Assembly: GCA_043424675.1 (NCBI GenBank)
Contig: JBHWPB010000038.1
Location: forward strand, 1-6,114
DNA length: 6,114 nt
Origin: JBHWPB01 sp043424675
Lineage (GTDB): Bacteria > Bacillota > Bacilli > Lactobacillales > Carnobacteriaceae_A
Direction: 5' to 3'
Below are positions 1 through 6,070 of the stretch, one piece after another. Positions within the stretch are counted from its first letter, which is position 1. The number at the start of each line of letters is the position of its first letter. Under the pieces are notes generated by a model. The model ran no database searches. It worked only from the letters and a program-made list of their open reading frames with translations, and had not been told where the DNA came from. Made by a program: the position numbers and the translations under genes.

Positions 1-66
1 GCTCTTATAAATTGAAATAATTTTCCCTGCTTCTGATTCAAACGGTTATCCTTAGTATACTAAAAA
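1..66. other. Left-edge non-coding segment; possible start of an unseen minus-strand gene
   Basis: Nothing firm is encoded here. Both plus-strand frames that could enter from the edge stop almost at once. On the minus strand a TTG at 41-39 opens a frame that stays open to the edge (reads as M-N-Q-K-Q-G-K-L-F-Q-F-I-R). It is preceded by AAGGA at 53-49 with seven bases between. An open frame this short is easily random, so this is only a hint. A perfect 12-bp palindrome, TTAGTATACTAA, lies at 52-63 between the pdh terminator and this possible start. It contains TATACT on both strands but has no convincing -35 partner on either. Confidence 0.25.
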
Positions 67-70
67 AAGG

Positions 71-109
71 CAAAAATAAAAAAGCTAGCACTTTATTGCC
101 AGCTTTTTT
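71..109 (-). terminator. Intrinsic terminator of the pdh operon
   Basis: On the minus strand an A-tract leads into the stem GCTGGC / GCTAGC (103-98 pairing with 89-84) around an eight-base loop, followed by a T-tract interrupted by a single A (83-72). The A-tract and T-tract extend the stem. The third pair is a G-U wobble in minus-strand RNA but would be an A-C mismatch in plus-strand RNA, so the hairpin is built for the minus-strand transcript. It begins about 20 bases after the pdhD stop codon, as expected for the end of the operon. A second T-run lies just beyond it at 70-63. Confidence 0.88.
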
Positions 110-127
110 GAGGATGAGGTTGGTGGA

Positions 128-1522
128 TTACATGTGGATAGGTTGACCCAGTGCACCTTCTGCAGCATCCATGACTGTTTCTGCCACCGTTGGGTGAGCA
201 TGAATCGTCATTGCGACATCTTGGGCATTCATTCCACTTTCAACAGCTAAAGTCAGCTCTCCGATAATCTCAGATGCGCTCGCTCCAGCTATCTGTGCTC
301 CTACTATTGTATTGTCGTCTTTCGTTGTGACAAGACGAACGAAACCATCCGCTTGATCTAGAGAGACTGCGCGACCGTTTCCTCCGAACGGGAACTTAGT
401 TGCTGTAACTTCTAGACCTTCTTCTTTTGCTTCGTCTTCCGTTAATCCTGTTGAAGCAAGTTCCGGTGATGTAAATGCAACAGCAGGCATAGCATTGTAG
501 TCGACTGCTGCTGGTTTTCCAGCTATTGCTTCTGCTGCTACTTTTCCTTCATATGAAGCTTTGTGAGCTAAAGCTGCTCCCGGAACGATATCTCCGATAG
601 CATAGATATTTTTGTTAGAGGTTTGACCTGTTTCATTTACTTTAACAAGTCCTTTTTCATCAACCTCAACCCCCGCAGCATCTAGACCTACTTTATCAGT
701 ATTTGGTCTGCGCCCTACTGTAACTGCAACATAATCTGCTTTGACAGTTTTTTCTTCACCATCAACTTCATATGTCACTGTTACTTTATCACCTTTCACA
801 TCGGCCTTTTTAGCCATTGCATTAGTGATGATATCTGTTTTTTCCTTTTTGAATTGACGTTCAACAAGTTTTATCATGTCTTTATCGAATCCACCAAGGA
901 TCGTATCCATGCCTTCTAAGATTGTAACATCAGAACCTAAACGTGAGTAGACACCAGCTAATTCTGAACCAATGTATCCTCCGCCGATAAATACAATCGA
1001 TTCAGGAATTTCTTCGAGGTCGAGAACTCCTGTTGAATCTAGGATACGTTCACCAAATTCAAATCCTTCGATTTCGATTGGAGTTGAACCAGTAGCAACG
1101 ATAGCATTCTTGAATGAGTATGTTTGTTTCCCAGACTCACCCTCAACTTCCATCTCATTAGATCCCGTGAATACAGCTTCACCATCTATTATTTCCACTT
1201 CGTTTTTACCCAGTAAAAACTCCACACCTTTTGTCATTTTTTGAACAACACGATTGTTTTTCCACTTTTGAGTTTTTTCCCAGTCAATTTCGACATCATC
1301 GGTGGAGATCCCAAATGTCTTAAGGTCTTGTGCTTCTTGGTAACGCTCTGATGCCGTAATTAATGCTTTTGATGGGATACACCCAACATTTAAGCAGACA
1401 CCGCCATAGTATTCACGTTCCACAATAGCTACATCTTGACCTTCTTGAGCTGCACGAATCGCAGCAACATATCCACCGGGACCGGAACCAATGACGACTG
1501 TATCTAGTTCTTTTGTTGCCAT
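128..1522 (-). CDS. pdhD: Dihydrolipoyl dehydrogenase (E3 of pyruvate dehydrogenase complex)
   Basis: This is a cytoplasmic FAD enzyme that reoxidises the dihydrolipoyl group of E2 and reduces NAD+. The 464 residues match the usual family length. The FAD-binding GSGPGG motif is at residues 12-17. The redox disulfide is C43/C48 in the segment GGVCLNVGCIPSK. An ATGS motif is at 143-146, the NAD-binding GGGYIGSE at 180-187, and the second FAD motif ends AIGD at 308-311. The C-terminal dimer interface carries HAHPTVAE with the catalytic base H443 and its partner E448. The ATG start is set by AAGGTGG at 1536-1530, seven bases upstream. The gene lies 27 bases after the pdhC stop codon and is the last of the operon, followed by a terminator. 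E3 proteins can serve other 2-oxoacid complexes, but the position directly after pdhABC makes the pyruvate complex its main partner. It is intact. Confidence 0.97.
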   Translation of the reverse strand: MATKELDTVVIGSGPGGYVAAIRAAQEGQDVAIVEREYYGGVCLNVGCIPSKALITASERYQEAQDLKTFGISTDDVEIDWEKTQKWKNNRVVQKMTKGVEFLLGKNEVEIIDGEAVFTGSNEMEVEGESGKQTYSFKNAIVATGSTPIEIEGFEFGERILDSTGVLDLEEIPESIVFIGGGYIGSELAGVYSRLGSDVTILEGMDTILGGFDKDMIKLVERQFKKEKTDIITNAMAKKADVKGDKVTVTYEVDGEEKTVKADYVAVTVGRRPNTDKVGLDAAGVEVDEKGLVKVNETGQTSNKNIYAIGDIVPGAALAHKASYEGKVAAEAIAGKPAAVDYNAMPAVAFTSPELASTGLTEDEAKEEGLEVTATKFPFGGNGRAVSLDQADGFVRLVTTKDDNTIVGAQIAGASASEIIGELTLAVESGMNAQDVAMTIHAHPTVAETVMDAAEGALGQPIHM

Positions 1523-1549
1523 TAAATTACCACCTTATCCTTTTTAGAC

Positions 1550-2914
1550 TTATCCTTCTACTAGTAGTAAACCTGGGTCTGCAAGAATTTGTTTCAAGTA
1601 GTTCATTGCCTGTTGAGCAACGGCACCATCAACAATTCTGTGGTCCACTTTCATAGACAAGTCTAACACAGGCGCTGCGACAATGTCACCTTCATCGTTC
1701 ACAACTGGTTTTTGTTTAATGAAGCCAATACCAAGGATAGCTGCTTCTGGATAGTTAATGACAGGAACAAAATGTCCTCCACCCACAGACCCGATATTAG
1801 AGATTGAGATCGATGCATTACCCATTTCTTCTGAAGTTAAACGATTGTTGAGTGCTTTTTCAGAAAGTTCAGTAACTTCATCTGCAATTTGGAACATAGA
1901 TTTCTGGTCCGCATCTCTTACTACTGGCACATAGAGGCCTTGATCAGTATCTGTTGCAATTCCCACATCGTAATAGTGCTTGTAAACAATTTCGTTTGTT
2001 GAAGCATCTAATGATGCATTGAGTACTGGGAACTTTTTAATAGTAGCAACTAAAGCTTTAACAACATAAGGTAAGAAAGTGAGCTTTGTATCCTGTTCTG
2101 CTGCTATATGTTTGAACTCATTCCTGTGGTCAACTAATTTATCCACAACAACTTCATCAAATAATGCAAACGAAGGTATTTCTCTTTCACTTGTTACCAT
2201 CGCGCGAGAGATCGCTTTACGAATAGTTGACATTTCTTCGCGAGTTTCTTCATCTGCTCGTGTGTCCGGGTAGGCAGGTGCTTCAGTTTGAGCTGCTTGT
2301 ACCTGTGGCTGAGCTTGTTCTTCTGAAGTTTGGCCAGACTCTAAGAATGCATCCACGTCTTCTGCTAACACACGTCCATAATTTCCTGTTGCTGGAACTT
2401 GTGTGATATCTACTCCTTGTTGACGAGCATAGTAACGAACAGAAGGCATTGCTTTTACTTTACCACCAGACTCTTCAACTTGAGGAGCCTGCTGATCTGC
2501 TTGAGCTGCTTCTCTCGCTGCAGCACGTCTTTGTCTTGCTTTTTCATTTGCCTCGGCAATTGCTCCAGCTTTTGCTGCCTGAGCTGATGCTGGTGCTCCG
2601 CCAGCTGCTTCCGTTGCTTCCGCTTCGTATTCTTCCTCTTCTCCTGAATCATCAGAAGCTTCAGAGTCGTCTCCGGAACCATCGTCAATAATCATAATTG
2701 GGTCATCTTTGTAAGGCATGTCCCCTTCTTCTACCAAGAGTTCTTTAACTGTTCCAGAAATTGGGGATGCTAATTCATCCACTGATTTATCAGTTTGGAC
2801 TTCTGCTGCCGATTGACCTTCTTCTATTTCATCGCCTTCTGAGACTAACCAGTTAACGATTTCACCTTCGAAGATCCCCTCTCCCATAGCAGGAAATTTC
2901 CATGTATATGCCAT
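1550..2914 (-). CDS. pdhC: Dihydrolipoyl acetyltransferase (E2 of pyruvate dehydrogenase complex)
   Basis: This is the core subunit, which carries acetyl groups on a swinging lipoyl arm and transfers them to CoA. Domain order: one lipoyl domain (about 1-76) with the lipoylated lysine K43 in TDKSVDE; a linker (77-151); a peripheral-subunit-binding domain (about 155-191, MPSVRYYAR then GNYGRVLAEDV) that docks E1/E3; a second linker rich in Gln, Ala and Pro; and the catalytic domain (about 226-454) with ISNIGSVGGG and the active-site HRIVDG (H425, D429). At 454 residues it is a single-lipoyl E2 of Bacillus type; some lactic acid bacteria carry two lipoyl domains. The first linker is odd: residues 77-99 are very acidic, and 111-142 are Ala-rich and basic and look helical. 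The Shine-Dalgarno sequence is AGGAGAG at 2931-2925. The gene is separated from pdhB by 101 bases containing a strong hairpin, unlike the tight pdhA-pdhB junction. Using TDKSVDE as evidence for lactobacilli is inference. Confidence 0.97.
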   Translation of the reverse strand: MAYTWKFPAMGEGIFEGEIVNWLVSEGDEIEEGQSAAEVQTDKSVDELASPISGTVKELLVEEGDMPYKDDPIMIIDDGSGDDSEASDDSGEEEEYEAEATEAAGGAPASAQAAKAGAIAEANEKARQRRAAAREAAQADQQAPQVEESGGKVKAMPSVRYYARQQGVDITQVPATGNYGRVLAEDVDAFLESGQTSEEQAQPQVQAAQTEAPAYPDTRADEETREEMSTIRKAISRAMVTSEREIPSFALFDEVVVDKLVDHRNEFKHIAAEQDTKLTFLPYVVKALVATIKKFPVLNASLDASTNEIVYKHYYDVGIATDTDQGLYVPVVRDADQKSMFQIADEVTELSEKALNNRLTSEEMGNASISISNIGSVGGGHFVPVINYPEAAILGIGFIKQKPVVNDEGDIVAAPVLDLSMKVDHRIVDGAVAQQAMNYLKQILADPGLLLVEG

Positions 2915-2959
2915 TTATTATTTTCTCTCCTTCTCTATTTCTATATCAATAATTATAAA

Positions 2960-3002
2960 TAGACAGGGGAACGAATAAGACACCTCACTCATTCTCTGTC
3001 TA
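2960..3002 (-). promoter_or_regulatory. Intercistronic RNA hairpin between pdhB and pdhC
   Basis: Minus-strand RNA here folds into an 18-pair stem-loop. The outer stem is TAGACAG / CTGTCTA (3002-2996 with 2966-2960). A small internal loop follows (A2995 against the two Cs at 2968-2967). The inner stem has 11 pairs, GAATGAGTGAG (2994-2984) with CTTATTCGTTC (2979-2969), closed by the tetraloop GTGT. Three inner pairs are G-U, which would be mismatches on the other strand, so the structure belongs to the pdh transcript. It starts 14 bases after the pdhB stop codon and ends about 25 bases before the pdhC Shine-Dalgarno sequence. No U-run follows, so it is not a standard terminator. A partial terminator, a processing site or a 3' stabiliser of pdhAB mRNA are all possible; the role is inference. 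Confidence 0.7.
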
Positions 3003-3015
3003 ATATAGTCTCAAT

Positions 3016-3996
3016 TTAGAAATCTATGACTTCATATGCTGCGTCAACTATATCGTAGACTGCAGGTAACCATTCATCTTCCATCATACCAAATGGATAA
3101 ATAGTATCTGGAGAAGCTACGAATTTAGGTGGAGCTTCCAGTGATAAAATTGCACGTTGTGACAATTCAGAGATCACATTGTTTCCAATACCTGCTTGAC
3201 GTTGAGCTTCTTGAATCATGACGAAGCGTCCTGTTTTCTCAACAGATGCTACTAATGTTTCGTAGTCAACTGGAGCAACGGTACGTAAGTCAATAACTTC
3301 TGCTGAAATACCTTCTGCTGCTAATTCTTCTGCTGCTTCTAATGCCGCTACAGCCATGTATCCATAGGCTATTAATGTTACATCTGTTCCTTCACGTGTT
3401 ACATTTGCTTTACCGATTTCAATCTCATATTGCTCTTCTGGAACTTCTTCGCGGAATGAACGATAAAGTTTCATGTGCTCAAGGAAGATAACCGGGTCAT
3501 CGTCGCGGATAGCCGCTGTTAAGAGACCTTTTGCATCTACTGCAGTTGAAGGGATAATAACTTTGAGCCCAGGGGATTGTGCCATCAAGCCTTCTAAACT
3601 GTCTGCGTGAAGCTCTGCTGTATAAACTCCCCCTCCGAACGGAGAACGAACAGTGATTGGCATATCGATTGCTCCACCTGTACGATAACGTTGACGTGCC
3701 ATTTGTCCTGCAATAGAGTCCATTACTTCATAAACAAAACCGAAGAATTGGATTTCCATAACGGGTCTAAAACCTTGGACTGCGAGACCGATAGCTAGAC
3801 CACCGATACCTGATTCAGCCAATGGAGTGTCTGAAACACGGTCCTCTCCGTATTTTTCTTGAAGTCCTTCTGTAGCACGGAAAACCCCACCATTTCTACC
3901 AACGTCTTCTCCAAAGACTAAAACTTTCTCATCGCGTTCCATTTCCTGATCTAGAGCCTGTGTGATAGCTTGAATCATAGTTAGGTTATTAGCCAT
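3016..3996 (-). CDS. pdhB: Pyruvate dehydrogenase E1 component, beta subunit
   Basis: This subunit forms the alpha2-beta2 E1 heterotetramer with PdhA; the thiamine diphosphate site lies at their interface. It is 326 residues, within the usual 325-327 range. Visible family features are VLVFGEDVGRNGGVF near the N-terminus (25-39), TPLAESGIGG with the cofactor-contacting E61, and ELHADSLEG with H130, which aligns with the active-site histidine. Later come PVIFLEHMKLYRSFR, VIDLRTVAPVD and the C-terminal transketolase domain ending in VIQEAQRQAGI-like sequence (here MIQEAQRQAGIG). Its ATG shares one base with the pdhA stop codon (TAATG), and its Shine-Dalgarno sequence lies inside the pdhA reading frame, so translation is probably coupled to pdhA and fits equal amounts of the two subunits. 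A branched-chain 2-oxoacid E1 beta is a possible confusion, but the operon and close likeness to Bacillus PdhB argue against it. No damage is visible. Confidence 0.97.
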   Translation of the reverse strand: MANNLTMIQAITQALDQEMERDEKVLVFGEDVGRNGGVFRATEGLQEKYGEDRVSDTPLAESGIGGLAIGLAVQGFRPVMEIQFFGFVYEVMDSIAGQMARQRYRTGGAIDMPITVRSPFGGGVYTAELHADSLEGLMAQSPGLKVIIPSTAVDAKGLLTAAIRDDDPVIFLEHMKLYRSFREEVPEEQYEIEIGKANVTREGTDVTLIAYGYMAVAALEAAEELAAEGISAEVIDLRTVAPVDYETLVASVEKTGRFVMIQEAQRQAGIGNNVISELSQRAILSLEAPPKFVASPDTIYPFGMMEDEWLPAVYDIVDAAYEVIDF

Positions 3997-5162
3997 TATT
4001 GATTACTCTCCTTCTCTTCGTATTCTTCGATTTGTTCTAAAACGTTTGCTGGCGGGTTTGCATATTGCCATTTCAATGACTCTGTTATTGTCATTTCTGG
4101 CTGACTCTCTGCCTCTTTCATACCGTCAGCAATTTCTTCTTGGAATTTCTCAATAAGTTCTTCTTCGCGTTTTTCCTCCCATAGACCTTTCTCTTCTAAG
4201 AAAGTACGGAAACGTTTTAGTGGGTCACGTTCTTCCCAGTAGTCGAATGATTCTTGGTCACGGTAACGAGTTGGATCGTCTCCAGCGGTTGAGTGTGGTC
4301 CCATTCGACTTGTAATCGTTTCGATTAGAACTGGACCATTTCCTGCTGCTGCCCACTCACGAGCTTGTTTTGTTACTGCATAAACTGCGAGAACGTCCAT
4401 TCCGTCAACTTGAACACCAGGAATACCTACTGCTGCAGCCTTTTGTGCCAAAGTTCCTGCTTTTGTGGCAAGTTCTCTTGGTGTAGAAATAGCATAACCG
4501 TTATTTTGAACAATGAAAACCGCAGGTACTTCGTAACGTCCAGCAAAGTTCAGACCTTCATAGAAGTCACCTTGTGAAGTTCCTCCATCTCCAGTGTAAG
4601 TAAAAGTTACTGTGTCTTCGCCTTTTAGTTTTTGCCCTAAAGCGTTTCCAGCAGCTTGCACATATTGGGCACCGATAATGATTTGTGGAACCATTGCGTT
4701 AACTTGTCCATCTTCTCCATAAGTACCGCCATTCACATGTCCTTTAGACCATAAGAATCCCTGCGCAACTGTTCCTCCATGTGAAATCAATTGTGGGAGG
4801 TCACGGTAACCACCGTATAGCCAGTCCTCTTCTTCAAATGCGTAAGCACTTCCCATTTGTGATGCTTCTTGACCTAATGTGGGTCCGTAGAAACCTAAAC
4901 GCCCTTGACGAGAGTATTTTGTAGTTTCTTCGTGTAACGTTCTCGCAAAAACCATGTCTTCCATAAGCTCGACAAGCTCTTCATCTGATAATTCAGGCAT
5001 AATATCTTCGTTCACGACATTTCCATCTTTATCTAAAATCTGAACCATAGGGTAATTTGCTTCAACGTTTGCCATAACAGTTTCATAGTCAACAGGTTGT
5101 TCGCCAGTTGGCTGGAATTGCTCTGCAACGTTTTGCTTTTGTTCTTGTTCTTTCTTTGCCAT
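3996..5162 (-). CDS. pdhA: Pyruvate dehydrogenase E1 component, alpha subunit
   Basis: This subunit binds thiamine diphosphate and Mg2+ and, with PdhB, decarboxylates pyruvate and acetylates the E2 lipoyl group. With the chosen start it has 388 residues, slightly longer than the roughly 370 of Bacillus and Staphylococcus homologues because of a hydrophilic, Gln/Glu-rich N-terminus (residues 1-26). The thiamine motif begins GDGGTSQGDF at 191-200 and ends with N220-N221. The conserved loop MGPHSTAGDDPTRYR (287-301) carries H290. The tail EEYEEKESNQ resembles family ends. The frame remains open upstream to a GTG at 5231, but those extra residues (hydrophobic and Cys/Trp-bearing) are unlike the family. 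The ATG at 5162 gives the MAKK start seen in homologues and follows a Shine-Dalgarno sequence. It is first in the operon, divergent from def, and preceded by cre-like sites that suggest carbon-source control. Confidence 0.96.
   Translation of the reverse strand: MAKKEQEQKQNVAEQFQPTGEQPVDYETVMANVEANYPMVQILDKDGNVVNEDIMPELSDEELVELMEDMVFARTLHEETTKYSRQGRLGFYGPTLGQEASQMGSAYAFEEEDWLYGGYRDLPQLISHGGTVAQGFLWSKGHVNGGTYGEDGQVNAMVPQIIIGAQYVQAAGNALGQKLKGEDTVTFTYTGDGGTSQGDFYEGLNFAGRYEVPAVFIVQNNGYAISTPRELATKAGTLAQKAAAVGIPGVQVDGMDVLAVYAVTKQAREWAAAGNGPVLIETITSRMGPHSTAGDDPTRYRDQESFDYWEERDPLKRFRTFLEEKGLWEEKREEELIEKFQEEIADGMKEAESQPEMTITESLKWQYANPPANVLEQIEEYEEKESNQ
4006..4016 (-). promoter_or_regulatory. pdhB ribosome binding site inside pdhA
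   Basis: Minus-strand GAGAAGGAGAG contains a strong AAGGAG about ten bases before the pdhB ATG at 3996. It lies within the last codons of pdhA (the Glu-Lys-Glu-Ser region). A strong internal site plus the TAATG stop/start overlap means pdhB can be started both by ribosomes finishing pdhA and by direct entry. Confidence 0.75.
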
Positions 5163-5173
5163 TCCTTTTACAT

Positions 5174-5180
5174 CCCTCTC
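5174..5180 (-). promoter_or_regulatory. pdhA ribosome binding site
   Basis: GAGAGGG lies 11 bases upstream of the ATG at 5162 and supports that start. A second purine run, AAAAGGA, directly abuts the ATG and is too close to serve. An ATG followed at once by TAA (5173-5168) sits between them, in another frame. No such site precedes the upstream in-frame ATG at 5198 or GTG at 5231. Confidence 0.65.
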
Positions 5181-5229
5181 TATTTCTTTTGTCAGCATAT
5201 ACAGTAATATGACATGACCACACCACTGC

Positions 5230-5274
5230 ACTATACTCAGTCTTTAGACTAGCATACGACTTCTTTTTTTGCAA
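5230..5274 (-). promoter_or_regulatory. Probable pdhA promoter region (exact elements unclear)
   Basis: No textbook promoter is present. Two candidates compete. One pairs TTGCAA (5274-5269, four of six with the -35 consensus) with a 17-base spacer and an extended -10 reading TGC-TAGTCT (-10 hexamer 5251-5246). The other is TATAGT at 5235-5230, five of six with the -10 consensus but lacking a -35. Either gives a leader of roughly 60-80 bases. A weak -35 fits a promoter that is controlled by a regulator. The first candidate's -35 is overlapped by a cre-like site. Confidence 0.4.
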
Positions 5275-5283
5275 GCGTTCACA
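5270..5283. promoter_or_regulatory. Catabolite-responsive element (CcpA/cre) candidate 1
   Basis: TGCAAGCGTTCACA matches the Bacillus cre consensus TGWAANCGNTNWCA at 13 of 14 positions; only the third base (C instead of A/T) differs. It overlaps one possible pdhA -35 element. By known cre logic, CcpA bound here would repress if that promoter is used, or could act from about -54 if the downstream TATAGT is the -10. The direction of the effect cannot be read from the sequence. Confidence 0.6.
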
Positions 5284-5289
5284 CTTTAA

Positions 5290-5316
5290 TTTGTAAACGT
5301 TACAAAGGTTTACAAA
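5290..5316. promoter_or_regulatory. Palindromic operator cluster with second cre candidate
   Basis: Three TTTGTAA/TTACAAA half-sites lie exactly ten bases apart: forward at 5290-5296, reverse at 5300-5306 and reverse at 5310-5316. The first two form a perfect 7-bp inverted repeat around ACG. The first and third form a 9-bp inverted repeat with a 9-base spacer. Within it TGTAAACGTTACAA (5292-5305) matches the lactococcal-type cre pattern WGWAARCGYTWWMA at 13 of 14. Its centre is 22 bases, about two helical turns, from cre candidate 1. A different dimeric repressor is possible; the spacing does not fit the Rex box TTGTGA-N6-TCACAA. Confidence 0.5.
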
Positions 5317-5363
5317 ACAACTTTCTGAATGCAAGGCATACTCCGTGCTTTTATATTTTATTA

Positions 5364-5372
5364 TGGTATAAT
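5364..5372 (+). promoter_or_regulatory. def promoter, extended -10
   Basis: TGGTATAAT is a perfect extended -10 element (TG-N-TATAAT). No good -35 hexamer lies 16-18 bases upstream (the region reads CCGTGCTT), which is acceptable for an extended -10 promoter. It predicts transcription starting near 5379 and an AT-rich leader of about 63 bases before the def ATG. Confidence 0.65.
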
Positions 5373-5442
5373 CGAAGGATGGACTGTGGTACTATATAAG
5401 TGCTAGATAAACTATATTATATAAAAGGAGTGCTCTCAATAA

Positions 5443-6027
5443 ATGATTACAATGGATGATATTATCCGCGAAGGCCATCCTACTTTAAGAGAGGTAAGCA
5501 AAGAAATAGAACTGCCTCTAGAGGAAGAAGAAATTAATCTAGGCAAGGAAATGTTGACCTTCTTAAAAAACAGTCAAGATGAAGAGATGGCAGAAAAGTA
5601 TGAATTACGCGGTGGTGTCGGGCTAGCCGCGCCCCAACTCGATATCAAGAAGAGAATGATTGCTCTTCATATTCCTGACCAAGAAATAGATGAAGAAGGC
5701 AACCTTATAGAACATGAACCGATTCTCAGCGGAGTTATGGTAAACCCAAAAATAATTAGCGAATCTGTTAAAAAAAGCTGTTTACCAAGCGGTGAAGGCT
5801 GCTTGTCAGTCGATAGAGAAGTACCGGGGTATGTTCCTCGTGCTACTCGCATTACGGTCAAGTATACAGATTTAGATGAAAAAGAACATGAAATACGACT
5901 AAAAGGCTATCCTGCTATCGTCGTCCAACATGAAATCGATCATCTAAATGGTATTCTGTTCTACGATCGCATAAATGAAGAAAGTCCTTACGAACTTGAA
6001 GAGGGTGTGAGTGTCTTAGAAGACTAA
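5443..6027 (+). CDS. def: Peptide deformylase
   Basis: This cytoplasmic metalloenzyme removes the formyl group from the N-terminal methionine of nascent proteins. All three family motifs are present: GVGLAAPQ at residues 58-65, EGCLS at 118-122 and QHEIDH at 162-167. The metal ligands are C120, H163 and H167, and the catalytic glutamate is E164. At 194 residues, with the insertion NSQDEEMAEKYELRGG before motif I, it is the longer Gram-positive (type 2) form. The start reads MITMDDIIREGHPTLRE, as in Bacillus and Listeria homologues. The Shine-Dalgarno AAAAGGAG ends at 5430, 12 bases before the ATG, slightly far; the conserved N-terminus still decides the start. It is a single-gene unit with its own promoter and terminator, divergent from pdhA. 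As I recall, a deformylase gene also lies near pdhA in Bacillus and Staphylococcus, so the neighbourhood looks ancestral. The symbol could be defA or defB, depending on whether a paralogue exists elsewhere. Confidence 0.96.
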   Translation: MITMDDIIREGHPTLREVSKEIELPLEEEEINLGKEMLTFLKNSQDEEMAEKYELRGGVGLAAPQLDIKKRMIALHIPDQEIDEEGNLIEHEPILSGVMVNPKIISESVKKSCLPSGEGCLSVDREVPGYVPRATRITVKYTDLDEKEHEIRLKGYPAIVVQHEIDHLNGILFYDRINEESPYELEEGVSVLED

Positions 6028-6042
6028 ATTAAATATTTCTTT

Positions 6043-6070
6043 AGAGAGAAGACTCCTTCTCTCTTTTTTT
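6043..6070 (+). terminator. Intrinsic terminator of def
   Basis: A perfect 9-bp stem, AGAGAGAAG (6043-6051) with CTTCTCTCT (6056-6064), encloses a four-base loop (ACTC) and runs into seven Ts (6064-6070), followed by another T-run at 6074-6079. It lies 15 bases after the def stop codon. Confidence 0.92.

Noticed and set aside
972..1244. 90-codon plus-strand open frame inside pdhD
   Set aside because: It is antisense to conserved E3 sequence including the NAD-binding motif, has a Ser/Pro-rich composition typical of shadow frames, and no recognisable domain.
2399..2691. Overlapping open frames on both strands within pdhC
   Set aside because: They mirror the Ala/Glu-rich codons of the E2 linker, have low-complexity Leu/Arg/Gln content, no ribosome binding sites, and overlap a well-supported gene.
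5191..5218. Weak hairpin in the pdhA leader (GTCA/TGAC outer, CATAT/ATATG inner)
   Set aside because: Short, AT-rich and interrupted by an internal loop; it shows no riboswitch or T-box features.
5163..5231. Upstream in-frame extension of PdhA to a GTG at 5231 (extra 23 residues)
   Set aside because: No Shine-Dalgarno precedes it, the extra residues do not resemble family N-termini, and the GTG overlaps a likely -10 element. The ATG at 5162 has a binding site and a MAKK start typical of homologues.
5290..5316. Rex (NADH-sensing) operator upstream of pdhA
   Set aside because: Rex sites read TTGTGA-N6-TCACAA. Here the arms are TTGTAA/TTACAA with a three-base centre, so the spacing and the G are wrong.
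5391..5423. AT-only inverted repeat TATATAA / TTATATA in the def leader
   Set aside because: Seven A-T pairs around a 17-base loop would be unstable; such matches are expected in this AT-rich leader.
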